DNA of 11,533 bases from Rhodoferax sp. (lineage in GTDB: Bacteria; Pseudomonadota; Gammaproteobacteria; Burkholderiales; Burkholderiaceae_C). Under the pieces are notes generated by a model that was not told where the DNA came from, did no database searches, and saw only the letters and a program-made list of their open reading frames with translations. Numbering within the stretch: position 1 is the stretch's first letter; every line of letters begins with the position of its first letter. The stretch covers positions 1-11,533 of the forward strand of contig JAKFXU010000322.1 of the NCBI GenBank assembly GCA_021731215.1, written 5' to 3'. Positions 1 to 8,373 of this stretch are shown piece by piece. The position numbers were made by a program, and so were the translations under genes.

Positions 1-1975
<1,975 letters not shown>

Positions 1976-1997
1976 CCTACCAGGAAAAGAATGACCC

Positions 1998-2417
1998 ATG
2001 GATACACCCGTGAGCGCAGCGCCGGTTGACACCTCCACCCTGTTCGCGCAGGTGAGTTTCAACCGCTTGCTGGACCTGCAGCGTGAGTTTGCCCAGGACG
2101 GTGTGGCCCGCCTGGTGCTGCAGGCACGCCCGGAGCTCACCAACAATTTTCAGGCGGTGCATGGCGGCGTGGTCATGACCATGCTCGATGGCGTCATGTC
2201 GAGTGCCGCGCTGTCCAAGTCCGGCTTCACGCGGGCGGTGGTCACTGTCGACATGTCCACCAGTTTTCTCAAGCCAGCACGGGGCCGGCTGGTGGCCCAC
2301 GGCCAGACCGTGGGCGGTGGCCGTTCAATCTGCTTTTGTGAAGCGCGCATTGAGGACGAAGCCGGCGATCTGGTGGCCCGGGCAATGGGCACCTTCAAGT
2401 ACGTAAATCCTTCATAA
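1998..2417 (+). CDS. PaaI-like hotdog-fold acyl-CoA thioesterase (copy 1)
   Basis: A 139-residue single-hotdog protein of the PaaI/YdiI thioesterase group, predicted to hydrolyse an acyl-CoA in the cytoplasm and free CoA. The signature is visible as TNNFQAVHGGVVMTMLDG (residues 48-65), with His55-Gly56-Gly57 and Asp64 at the positions of the family's catalytic residues. A GGGRSICFCEA strand motif and a terminal ARAMGTFKY strand follow. The start at 1998 is supported by AGGAAAAG at 1982-1989. The nearby ATG at 1991 is in another frame that closes quickly. It lies 22 bp after the flavoprotein's C-terminal segment and 70 bp before the second Bug gene, consistent with one operon. It is clearly paralogous to the minus-strand thioesterase at 4963-5442, sharing HGGV-M-LLD and GGGRSIC-CE. 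Substrate unknown; a housekeeping CoA-recycling role is also possible. Confidence 0.9.
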   Translation: MDTPVSAAPVDTSTLFAQVSFNRLLDLQREFAQDGVARLVLQARPELTNNFQAVHGGVVMTMLDGVMSSAALSKSGFTRAVVTVDMSTSFLKPARGRLVAHGQTVGGGRSICFCEARIEDEAGDLVARAMGTFKYVNPS

Positions 2418-2487
2418 GCCCGGCTTTCGCCATCCGATCGCATCCCATTCAGCACCCCCGATTTCAACCATGACAGGAGACCAAGAC

Positions 2488-3489
2488 ATGAGCAATTTGA
2501 CACACCTATCCCCCCGCATCGGTCGCCGCAGCGCGGTCAGCCTGGTTATCGGATTGCTGGCCATGGCGCCATTGGCGGCCATGGCCCAGACCCCTCCTAC
2601 CGCTGGCCAGGTGGTCAAGCTGGTCGTGGGTTACGCCGCCGGGGGCCCGGTGGACGCAACTGCGCGGCTGTTTGCCCCGGTCCTGGCCCGCGAACTGGGT
2701 CAGACGGTAGTCGTGGACAACCGGCCTGGCGCCGGGGGCGCCATGGGGGGCGATGCGGTGGCCAAGGCAGCGCCCAACGGCTTGCTGTTTTTCTTTGCCG
2801 CCAGCCCCACCATCACCATCAGCCCGCACATTCTCAAGGCCATGCCATTTGACCCGGCCAAGGACCTGACGCCGGTGGCGCCGATTCTGAGTTACTACAA
2901 CGTGCTGGTGGTCAACAAGTCCCAGCCGTTCAAGACGGTACCGGAACTGGTGGCGTACGCCAAGGCGAATCCCGGCAAAGTCTCCTATGGCTCGGCCGGC
3001 ATGGGGGCCTCCAATCACCTGAGCGGCGAGCTGTTTGCGGTGCGCACCGGCACCCAGCTGGTTCATGTGCCTTACAAGGGCAATGCGCCTGCGATGACGG
3101 ACGTCATCGGCGGCCAGATCAACATGATGTTCGACATCGTGGGCAGCGCGCGCAACTACATCGGCTCGGGGCGGGTGCACGCCGTGGCGGTGACCTCGCG
3201 CGAGCGCAACACTTCGTTGCCCACTGTGCCGACCATGCGCGAGGCCGGAATTGCCGACTACGAAGTGGGTGGCTGGTACGGGCTGTATGGCCCCGCCAAG
3301 CTGCCCGCTGACATCGTGGCCCGTGTCAATGAAGCGACCCGCAAGGCGCTGGCCAGCGAGGACCTGAAAAACAAACTGATTGAACAGGGTTATGACCTCT
3401 GGACCGGTTCACCTCAGATGCTGGCTGAACGCGCCGCGCGCGAACTCGCGCTGTGGGCCACGGTGACCAAGGGCATCGAGGTTCAGTGA
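2488..3489 (+). CDS. Bug/TctC-family periplasmic solute-binding protein (second)
   Basis: A 333-residue Bug-type receptor. The start at 2488 is chosen over the in-frame ATG at 2470 because AGGAGA (2475-2480) is correctly spaced for it and lies inside the longer version. A signal peptide (RIGRRSAVSLVIG, hydrophobic core, AMA|Q cleavage near residue 33) directs it to the periplasm. The ligand loop reads GYAAGGPVDATAR with Asp56, replacing the usual PxxPGG by YAAGG. Next come VVDNRPGAGGAMGG, YGSAGMGASNHLSGE, VHVPYKGNAPAMTDVIGG and a LPTVPTMREAG segment, all typical of the family. Its divergence from the other two Bug proteins suggests a different ligand. It ends next to the acyl-CoA ligase, with a possible GTGA overlap, so capture and CoA activation of the same acid is a reasonable inference. 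Ligand unknown. Confidence 0.95.
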   Translation: MSNLTHLSPRIGRRSAVSLVIGLLAMAPLAAMAQTPPTAGQVVKLVVGYAAGGPVDATARLFAPVLARELGQTVVVDNRPGAGGAMGGDAVAKAAPNGLLFFFAASPTITISPHILKAMPFDPAKDLTPVAPILSYYNVLVVNKSQPFKTVPELVAYAKANPGKVSYGSAGMGASNHLSGELFAVRTGTQLVHVPYKGNAPAMTDVIGGQINMMFDIVGSARNYIGSGRVHAVAVTSRERNTSLPTVPTMREAGIADYEVGGWYGLYGPAKLPADIVARVNEATRKALASEDLKNKLIEQGYDLWTGSPQMLAERAARELALWATVTKGIEVQ

Positions 3490-3494
3490 CGGCC

Positions 3495-5036
3495 ATGACG
3501 TACACCGCGATTCACCAACTCTTCGACGCTCGCGCGGCCAGCGCGCCCACACAGGCATTTTTGTACACGCCTGAGACAACGCTGACGCTGGCTGACCTGG
3601 ACGCGATGGTGACGCAGTTGACACAGGAACTGCTGGACGATGGGGTGCAGCCGGGCGACCGCGTGCTGGCCGTGGCCGAGAACTGCCCGGCGCATGTGGC
3701 GTTGATTCTGGCGTGCAGCCGGGTCGGTGCCTGGTCGTGTGGGGTCAACGCACGTATGTCGCGCGGAGAAATCAGCGGGTTCCACGCCAAGGCCGATCCC
3801 CGCGTGGTGTATTTCACCAGCGGCGTCTCCAGCGCGGCGCGCCAGCACGGCAGCGACGCAGGCGCTGTACCCTCGGTGCTGCCCGGACTGCAGCGCAGCG
3901 TCGTGCGGACCCAGGCCGTGGCAGAGCAGGGTGAACTGGCGGCGCGCGTGGCGGCCATCATCTTCACCTCGGGCACCACCGGCACGCCCAAGGGGGTGCT
4001 CGTGAGCCATGCCGGGCTGCTGCAGTTCGCCCGCGTGTCGGCCGGGTCACGAAAACTGGGGCCGCAAGACCGCTCCTATGCCTACCTGCCGATGACCCAT
4101 ATTTTCGGTTTGGCCACGGTGCTCATGGCCTCTTTGTTTGCCAATGCCGGGCTGGTCATGCGCAGCAAGTTTGATCCGGCCGATGTGTTCGATGCGCTGG
4201 CCCATCACGGGGTGTCCAACCTGCAGGGACCGCCCACCATGTTCAACCGGCTGCTGGGCTGGCTCGATCAGCAGGGCATTGAGCACCCGCTGGCACCCGG
4301 GTTGCGCTATGTCTATACGGGCGCCGCGCCGCTGGACATGGGGCTCAAACAGGCGGTCGAGAAACGATTCGGTCATCCGCTGCACCATGGTTATGGCCTC
4401 TCGGAATATGCCGGTGCGCTGTGCCTGGGCCGCTTGGGGGAGCAGCGCGGTGACACCTCGGCTGGCTACCTGGTCGAAGGCGCCGGACTGCGCATTGTGA
4501 ATTCCGATGGGCAGGATGTGCCCAACGGCGAGCGGGGCGAAATCTGGATGCGTGGTGTCGGTCTGATGCCGGGTTATTTCCGTGATGCGCACGCCACGGC
4601 ACAGGTCATGCGGCCTGGCGGCTGGTATGCCAGCGGGGACTTGGGCTACCAGGCCCCGGACGGCGCCCTGTTTGTCGTGGGCCGCCTCAAGGAGATGATC
4701 ATCCGCTCGGGGTTCAACGTGTATCCGGGTGAGGTCGAGGCGGTGTTGGCCAGTTTTCCCGGCATCCAGCGCGCCGCCGTGGTCGGGCTGCGCGAGGCCG
4801 ACGGCAACGAAGAAATTTTGGCTTTTGTGGAGACGGTGGACCACGCGCCGCTCGACATGGAACGTCTGCACGCCCATATTGCCGACAACCTCGCGCCTTA
4901 CAAACGACCCGCCAGAGTGATTGCCGTCGAGGCTTTTCCGATGACGCTCAGTGGCAAGGTGCTCAAGCGCCAGTTGCTGGAGGACTTGGTTCCGCCCGGG
5001 CGACGACCGGCTCCGGTTCTAGCACCAGGTTCTTGA
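3495..5036 (+). CDS. AMP-forming acyl-CoA synthetase/ligase, ANL superfamily (copy 1)
   Basis: A 513-residue adenylate-forming enzyme predicted to activate a carboxylic acid with ATP and CoA. Core motifs are in order: the P-loop IIFTSGTTGTPKG (155-167), YLPMTHIFGL, the adenine/acid-pocket motif HHGYGLSEYAG (Ser where YGxTE has Thr), SGD with Asp382, the hinge GRLKEMIIRSGFNVYPGEVE with Arg397, and SGKVLK with the catalytic Lys488. The domain is complete and near normal length for acid-CoA ligases. The start at ATG 3495 is preferred. A GTG at 3486 overlapping the Bug stop (GTGA) is an alternative, and GAGG at 3478-3481 fits neither ideally. It is the last gene of the first plus-strand operon. 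Its final ~24 codons overlap the minus-strand thioesterase. The specific acid cannot be told from motifs: aromatic, branched or medium-chain acids are all possible. Confidence 0.92.
   Translation: MTYTAIHQLFDARAASAPTQAFLYTPETTLTLADLDAMVTQLTQELLDDGVQPGDRVLAVAENCPAHVALILACSRVGAWSCGVNARMSRGEISGFHAKADPRVVYFTSGVSSAARQHGSDAGAVPSVLPGLQRSVVRTQAVAEQGELAARVAAIIFTSGTTGTPKGVLVSHAGLLQFARVSAGSRKLGPQDRSYAYLPMTHIFGLATVLMASLFANAGLVMRSKFDPADVFDALAHHGVSNLQGPPTMFNRLLGWLDQQGIEHPLAPGLRYVYTGAAPLDMGLKQAVEKRFGHPLHHGYGLSEYAGALCLGRLGEQRGDTSAGYLVEGAGLRIVNSDGQDVPNGERGEIWMRGVGLMPGYFRDAHATAQVMRPGGWYASGDLGYQAPDGALFVVGRLKEMIIRSGFNVYPGEVEAVLASFPGIQRAAVVGLREADGNEEILAFVETVDHAPLDMERLHAHIADNLAPYKRPARVIAVEAFPMTLSGKVLKRQLLEDLVPPGRRPAPVLAPGS
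4963..5036. other. Tail-to-tail overlap of two convergent coding regions
   Basis: The plus-strand ligase ends at TGA 5034-5036 and the minus-strand thioesterase ends at TGA 4965-4963, so 74 bp code on both strands. The shared stretch encodes Pro/Ala/Glu-rich tails beyond the conserved ends of both folds: after SGKVLKRQL in the ligase and after GSFRFKN in the thioesterase. An inverted repeat, CCGGTTC at 5013-5019 and GAACCGG at 5035-5041, lies at one edge, with a shorter GGTT/AACC alternative inside. No T-run follows, so a standard terminator is not supported. Confidence 0.85.
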
Positions 5037-5442
5037 ACCGGAAGGATCCGATGGCTCGGGCGAGTGCCGTGCCATGCTCGTCGAAGACGGTGCCTTCGCA
5101 GTAGCAGATGGAGCGACCGCCACCCGTGCGTTTGCCCACTATGGTGAGCGGACCGCGTCCGGGCTGCAGAAAATTAGCGCTTATCGACAACGTGACGGCA
5201 CTGGACCGAAACCCCACGCTGGAGACCGCTGCGCTGGCCATCGCGGTGTCCAGCAGCGTCATCAGCACACCACCGTGGGCGCAATCGAACAGGTTGGTGA
5301 ATTCCGGGCGCATCGGCATGCGCAGGCGGGCCAGGCCGTTTTCTGACGACTCGCGTGTCACGCCCAGCAGCTTCATGAACGGGACCCGGTGGAACATATT
5401 GCCAAGATCGGCATTCGTCGCGCTGATGGTTGTTGGGCTCAT
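4963..5442 (-). CDS. PaaI-like hotdog-fold acyl-CoA thioesterase (copy 2)
   Basis: A 159-residue hotdog thioesterase predicted to cleave an acyl-CoA in the cytoplasm. The motif FTNLFDCAHGGVLMTLLD (48-65) carries His56-Gly57-Gly58 and Asp65, followed by GGGRSICYCEG and ARAIGSFRFKN. The start at 5442 is set by an ATGA overlap with the stop of the upstream ligase and by an AGGGA ribosome-binding site about 6 bases away, inside the ligase's end. A longer open frame extends to 5649, but it only shadows the ligase. After the conserved end near residue 138 there is an extra ~21-residue Pro/Glu/Ala tail that overlaps the convergent ligase gene. It is a paralogue of the thioesterase at 1998-2417. Tight coupling to a ligase suggests it edits or recycles that ligase's products (inference). 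Confidence 0.9.
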   Translation of the reverse strand: MSPTTISATNADLGNMFHRVPFMKLLGVTRESSENGLARLRMPMRPEFTNLFDCAHGGVLMTLLDTAMASAAVSSVGFRSSAVTLSISANFLQPGRGPLTIVGKRTGGGRSICYCEGTVFDEHGTALARAIGSFRFKNLVLEPEPVVARAEPSPPATGA

Positions 5443-6986
5443 GCGATTTTCCCTGCCACAGACCAGGTCTTGCGCAGTTCTCCCTTGAGTACCTTGCCGG
5501 CCGCCGATAGGGGCAGGGCAGTCGTGAATTCGATGCTCTTGGGGCACTTGTAGCCCCCCAGGTGCGCACGGCAGTGCGCCAGTAGCGCCTCTTGTGTCGC
5601 GACGGCGCCGGGGCGCAACATCACCACGGCATGCACGGTTTCGCCCCATTTGTCGTTGGGGATGCCGATCACGGCGCTGGCTGTAACGCCTGGGTGGCGT
5701 CCCAGCACCTCTTCCACTTCGGCAGGGTACACGTTCTCGCCCCCGCTGATGATCATGTCCTTGAGGCGGTCGACCACGTACAGATAGCCTTCGTCGTCCA
5801 TGGTGCCCCCGTCGCCCGTATGCAGCCAGCCGCCGCGCAACGCATGCTGCGTTTCGGCCAGGCGGTTCCAGTAGCCCATCATGACAACCGGTCCGCGTAC
5901 CAGGATTTCGCCGGGCGCCCCCCGGGGCAGTTCGTTGCCGTCGTCATCAGCGATGCGGATTTCGGTCGAGAAACCGGCACGCCCTGCGGACCGGATGCGC
6001 GCGCTGCTTTGTTCTTCGGAACTGCTGCCAAGCCGGTGCACCGATACCGAGGCCGCAGTTTCCGTCATACCGTAGGCGTGAATGAACTCGACGCCCGAAA
6101 AAGCCTGCAGCGCGCGTTCGAGCAGCGGCACCGTGATGGGAGCGGCGCCCCACAGAATGCGGCGCAAGCTGCCAAGGTCTGTCTGCTTGAACGACGGCGC
6201 GTCCAGCAGCATTTGCAGCATGCTGGGCACCACGACCACGTCGGTGATGCCTTCGCTGGCGATGGTGCCTAGCACGGCCTCGGCGTTGAACGCGGGAAAC
6301 GTCACGCAGGTGCCGCCGACGATGGTCTGGCCGAGCATGCGGCCCAGGCCCGCCACATGAAACATCGGCGCGGTCAGCAGCGTGATGAAATGCCCGGGGT
6401 TGGGGACCTCGGCCATGCGGGCCACCAGTGCCGCCCAGAGGTTGGCGTGCGACAGCATCACACCTTTTGGAAAGCCGGTGGTGCCGCCGGTGTAGAGGAT
6501 GGCCGCAAGTTCGTGGCTATCGCAGCGCGTGTCCTCCATGGGATCGGCTTGTGCGATCAGGGTTTCGTAGTCCAGTCCATGCACCGGGTTGGCCGTGTTG
6601 CCCATGTGAACCGTGGTCTGCAGGGCAGGCACTGCGTGGGCCAGGCCCTGGGTCAAAGGCGCGAGCGCGTCGTCAACGAACAGCACGCGCGCACCGCAGT
6701 CGTTCAGTGCAAACGCAATTTCGCCCGGCGTCCAGCGCGTGTTGACGGGGTTGAGTACGGCGCCGGCCCACCACACGGCCAGCGCGGTCTCAATATAGCG
6801 GTCGCCATTGAGCGCCAGCAGGGCGACGCGGTCGCCCCGGCCCACGCCCAGGCGCGCGAGTGCACCAGCCAGCCGGGCCACCCGCGCGGCCAGCAGCCGA
6901 AAAGACTGGCGCCGGGGGCCATCAACCGTGGCGATCTTGTCGGGGTGTCTCTGCAGCGATCGGTGCAGGCCGGCGGTTAAATACAT
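5439..6986 (-). CDS. AMP-forming acyl-CoA synthetase/ligase, ANL superfamily (copy 2)
   Basis: A 515-residue adenylate-forming acid-CoA ligase. Motifs are in order: ILYTGGTTGFPKG (163-175, with Lys174), APMFHVAG, ILWGAAP, HAYGMTET (303-310), HTGDGG with Asp392, the hinge VVDRLKDMIISGGENVYPAEVE with Arg407, and AAGKVLKGEL with catalytic Lys498. These are the hallmarks of medium- and long-chain fatty-acid or aromatic-acid CoA ligases. The start at ATG 6986 is supported by GAGGAGA about 5 bases upstream. It is the first gene of a two-gene minus-strand operon with the thioesterase and is divergent from the Bug gene at 7222. It differs enough from the plus-strand ligase (residue spacing, GGENVYPAEVE versus SGFNVYPGEVE) that a recent duplication is unlikely. 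Substrate cannot be assigned. Confidence 0.94.
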   Translation of the reverse strand: MYLTAGLHRSLQRHPDKIATVDGPRRQSFRLLAARVARLAGALARLGVGRGDRVALLALNGDRYIETALAVWWAGAVLNPVNTRWTPGEIAFALNDCGARVLFVDDALAPLTQGLAHAVPALQTTVHMGNTANPVHGLDYETLIAQADPMEDTRCDSHELAAILYTGGTTGFPKGVMLSHANLWAALVARMAEVPNPGHFITLLTAPMFHVAGLGRMLGQTIVGGTCVTFPAFNAEAVLGTIASEGITDVVVVPSMLQMLLDAPSFKQTDLGSLRRILWGAAPITVPLLERALQAFSGVEFIHAYGMTETAASVSVHRLGSSSEEQSSARIRSAGRAGFSTEIRIADDDGNELPRGAPGEILVRGPVVMMGYWNRLAETQHALRGGWLHTGDGGTMDDEGYLYVVDRLKDMIISGGENVYPAEVEEVLGRHPGVTASAVIGIPNDKWGETVHAVVMLRPGAVATQEALLAHCRAHLGGYKCPKSIEFTTALPLSAAGKVLKGELRKTWSVAGKIA

Positions 6987-7221
6987 GGTGTCTCCTCGTG
7001 GCCCGTAGGTTTATTGCGATGTGGGTTGATCGCCGATTTGATGCTCGGTTGCGGCCAGGGGCAATTGCCGATTGGATCAATTTGATTGGCCAAATGCGTC
7101 AGGCCAGGCTGCGGTTTATTGCGTGAGATTTTTTGCCAATCCGATTGAGCGTTCCGGCAATTGTGCGAGCCGTTTGGTCTTTCTACAGTGCGAGTGCCAC
7201 CATCAACATCAGGAGACAAAT
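6987..7221. promoter_or_regulatory. Divergent intergenic control region between ligase copy 2 and the third Bug gene
   Basis: 235 non-coding bp separate two divergent starts, each with a good ribosome-binding site (GAGGAGA on the minus strand; AGGAGA at 7211-7216 on the plus strand). Visible elements are an 11-bp direct repeat GGTTTATTGCG at 7008-7018 and 7113-7123 (105 bp apart), the palindrome GCAATTGC at 7061-7068, the interrupted palindrome ATCAA-T-TTGAT at 7076-7086, a second GGCAATTG at 7156-7163, and three related CCGATT(T/G) copies. Possible plus-strand promoters are TTGTGC-17-TACAGT (7161-7189) and TTGCCA-17-GGCAAT (7133-7161); both are weak. A regulator binding these palindromes is likely, but no regulator gene is in the window. 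Confidence 0.5.
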
Positions 7222-8217
7222 ATGGCAATGCACACAACCCCTTATTTCTCTGGCCGTCGCGCGTTCAGCGCGTGCCTGCTTGCTGCAGGCGCGCTGGCGG
7301 GCGGGCTTTCGTTGCCCGCCGCTGCGAACACCTTTCCGACCAAACCGATCACGCTGATCCTCCCGTTTCCACCCGGAGGCTCTGCCGACGCGCTGATGCG
7401 CACCCTGGGTCACGCCGCATCAGCCGATCTGGGGCAACCCATTGTGATCATGCACAAGCCCGGCGGCGGTGGCGTGACGGGGACGGCGAGCCTGACCCAG
7501 AACACGCCGGCGGATGGCCATACACTGGCCCTGATGCACAACTCGGTGATCCGCCATCCGCTGTTGCAGAAGGTGAGCTGGGACCCGCTGACCGATTTCA
7601 CCTATGTGATCGGGCTGGTCAACCTGTCCACTATCGTGACGGTGCGGGCCGAAGCACCCTGGAAAACGATCCACGAACTGCTGGCCGACGCCAAGGCACG
7701 CCCTGGCGTCATCAGTTATGGCAATGTAGGTGCCACCAGCGCCAATCGGATCGCCGGTGAGCAGTTGGCGCGGGCTGCGGGTGGGCAGTTCAACATGGTG
7801 CCGTTCAAGGGCGGATCGGAGGCCCTGACTGCCCTGATGGGCGGTCACCTCGATGTTTATGGCGATCCCGGTGTGGGGCCGGTCGCCCTGTCGGGCAAGA
7901 TCCGCGTGCTGGCAACGCTGACTGACCAGCGTCTCAAACGATTTCCCGACGCGCCGACGGCCAAAGAGCTTGGCTACGATGTCGCCGTGCGTTCACCCTT
8001 TGGCCTGGTGGGCCCCAAAGGCATGGACCCGGCCGTGGTCGACCGGCTGCAGAAAGCCTTTGGCAAGGCCACAGCCGACCCGGCGTACCGCAAGGTGCTG
8101 GAGGACTATGACCTCCAGTCCTCGCTCATGTCCTCGGAGGAGTACCGCAAGTATGCGAGCGAGCAATTCGCACGGGAGAAGGTGCTGTTGCCCCAACTGG
8201 GCTTCAAGCTGGAGTGA
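7222..8217 (+). CDS. Bug/TctC-family periplasmic solute-binding protein (third)
   Basis: A 331-residue Bug-type receptor. The start at 7222 is fixed by AGGAGA at 7211-7216. A longer in-frame opening back to 7072 only covers the promoter region. The N-terminus has a signal peptide with an RRAF pair (residues 12-15, a partial twin-arginine motif), a hydrophobic core and a PAAA|N cleavage site near residue 35. The ligand loop is LPFPPGGSADALMR with Asp56. It is followed by IMHKPGGGGVTG, YGNVGATSANRIAGEQ, MVPFKGGSEALTALMGGHL and FPDAPTAKELGYD, all family features. It leads the plus-strand group containing a hydratase, a dehydrogenase and a CoA-transferase, so its ligand may be the acid degraded by that group (inference). 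The gap to the next gene is 152 bp and contains a hairpin. Confidence 0.95.
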   Translation: MAMHTTPYFSGRRAFSACLLAAGALAGGLSLPAAANTFPTKPITLILPFPPGGSADALMRTLGHAASADLGQPIVIMHKPGGGGVTGTASLTQNTPADGHTLALMHNSVIRHPLLQKVSWDPLTDFTYVIGLVNLSTIVTVRAEAPWKTIHELLADAKARPGVISYGNVGATSANRIAGEQLARAAGGQFNMVPFKGGSEALTALMGGHLDVYGDPGVGPVALSGKIRVLATLTDQRLKRFPDAPTAKELGYDVAVRSPFGLVGPKGMDPAVVDRLQKAFGKATADPAYRKVLEDYDLQSSLMSSEEYRKYASEQFAREKVLLPQLGFKLE

Positions 8218-8228
8218 GTGACAAGTGC

Positions 8229-8258
8229 GACGGCTGTGGCGTGCATGCCATGGCCGTC
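8229..8258 (+). terminator. Strong imperfect hairpin after the third Bug gene
   Basis: Arms GACGGC (8229-8234) and GCCGTC (8253-8258) pair perfectly. Between them, GGC (8238-8240) pairs with GCC (8247-8249), with mainly G-U wobbles elsewhere, so nearly the whole 30 bases can fold. It begins 11 bases after the Bug stop. Only two T residues follow, so it is a poor intrinsic terminator. It may act as an mRNA-stabilising or attenuating hairpin that sets Bug protein expression above that of the enzymes. Confidence 0.4.
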
Positions 8259-8286
8259 TTGATGCCAACAGGAGGTCTTCAGGCCG

Positions 8287-8373
8287 GTGCCGACGTTCTG
8301 TTTTTTCAAAGGCCTACTTTTGAAAACACAGATTGCGCCCTCGACGCATAAACCGGATCATCAAGTCCCATGA
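8287..8373 (+). CDS. Possible 28-residue leader peptide before the hydratase
   Basis: A perfect Shine-Dalgarno sequence, AGGAGGT (8270-8276), lies 94 bp before the hydratase start, where it cannot serve that gene. Ten bases downstream a GTG (8287) opens a 28-codon frame starting VPTFCFFKG (Met in place of Val if translated). It ends at TGA 8371-8373, overlapping the hydratase ATG in an ATGA arrangement. The hydratase has no obvious ribosome-binding site of its own, so translational coupling would explain the layout. The peptide matches nothing I recognise. A competing ATG frame (8262-8351, 29 codons) covers the same stretch but has no ribosome-binding site. The leader contains the inverted repeat at 8303-8326. 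Coding status is unproven. Confidence 0.3.
   Translation: MPTFCFFKGLLLKTQIAPSTHKPDHQVP
8303..8326. promoter_or_regulatory. Perfect 8-bp inverted repeat, possible operator
   Basis: TTTTCAAA (8303-8310) and TTTGAAAA (8319-8326) are perfect inverted arms around an 8-base spacer. This AT-rich 24-bp site stands out in GC-rich DNA and sits 44 bp before the hydratase start. It may be a dimer-binding operator or a hairpin in the leader mRNA. No regulator can be named. Confidence 0.4.

Noticed and set aside
2506..3180. 224-codon open frame on the minus strand
   Set aside because: Antisense to the second Bug gene; no signature and an Arg/His-rich shadow composition.
4047..4877. 276-codon open frame on the minus strand
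   Set aside because: Antisense to the core of the plus-strand ligase, whose motifs are all intact.
5443..5649. N-terminal extension of the minus-strand thioesterase
   Set aside because: These 69 codons only shadow the ligase end. The ATG at 5442 has a ribosome-binding site and an ATGA overlap, and begins where the conserved domain begins.
5592..6272. 226-codon open frame on the plus strand
   Set aside because: Antisense to the minus-strand ligase; no domain is visible.
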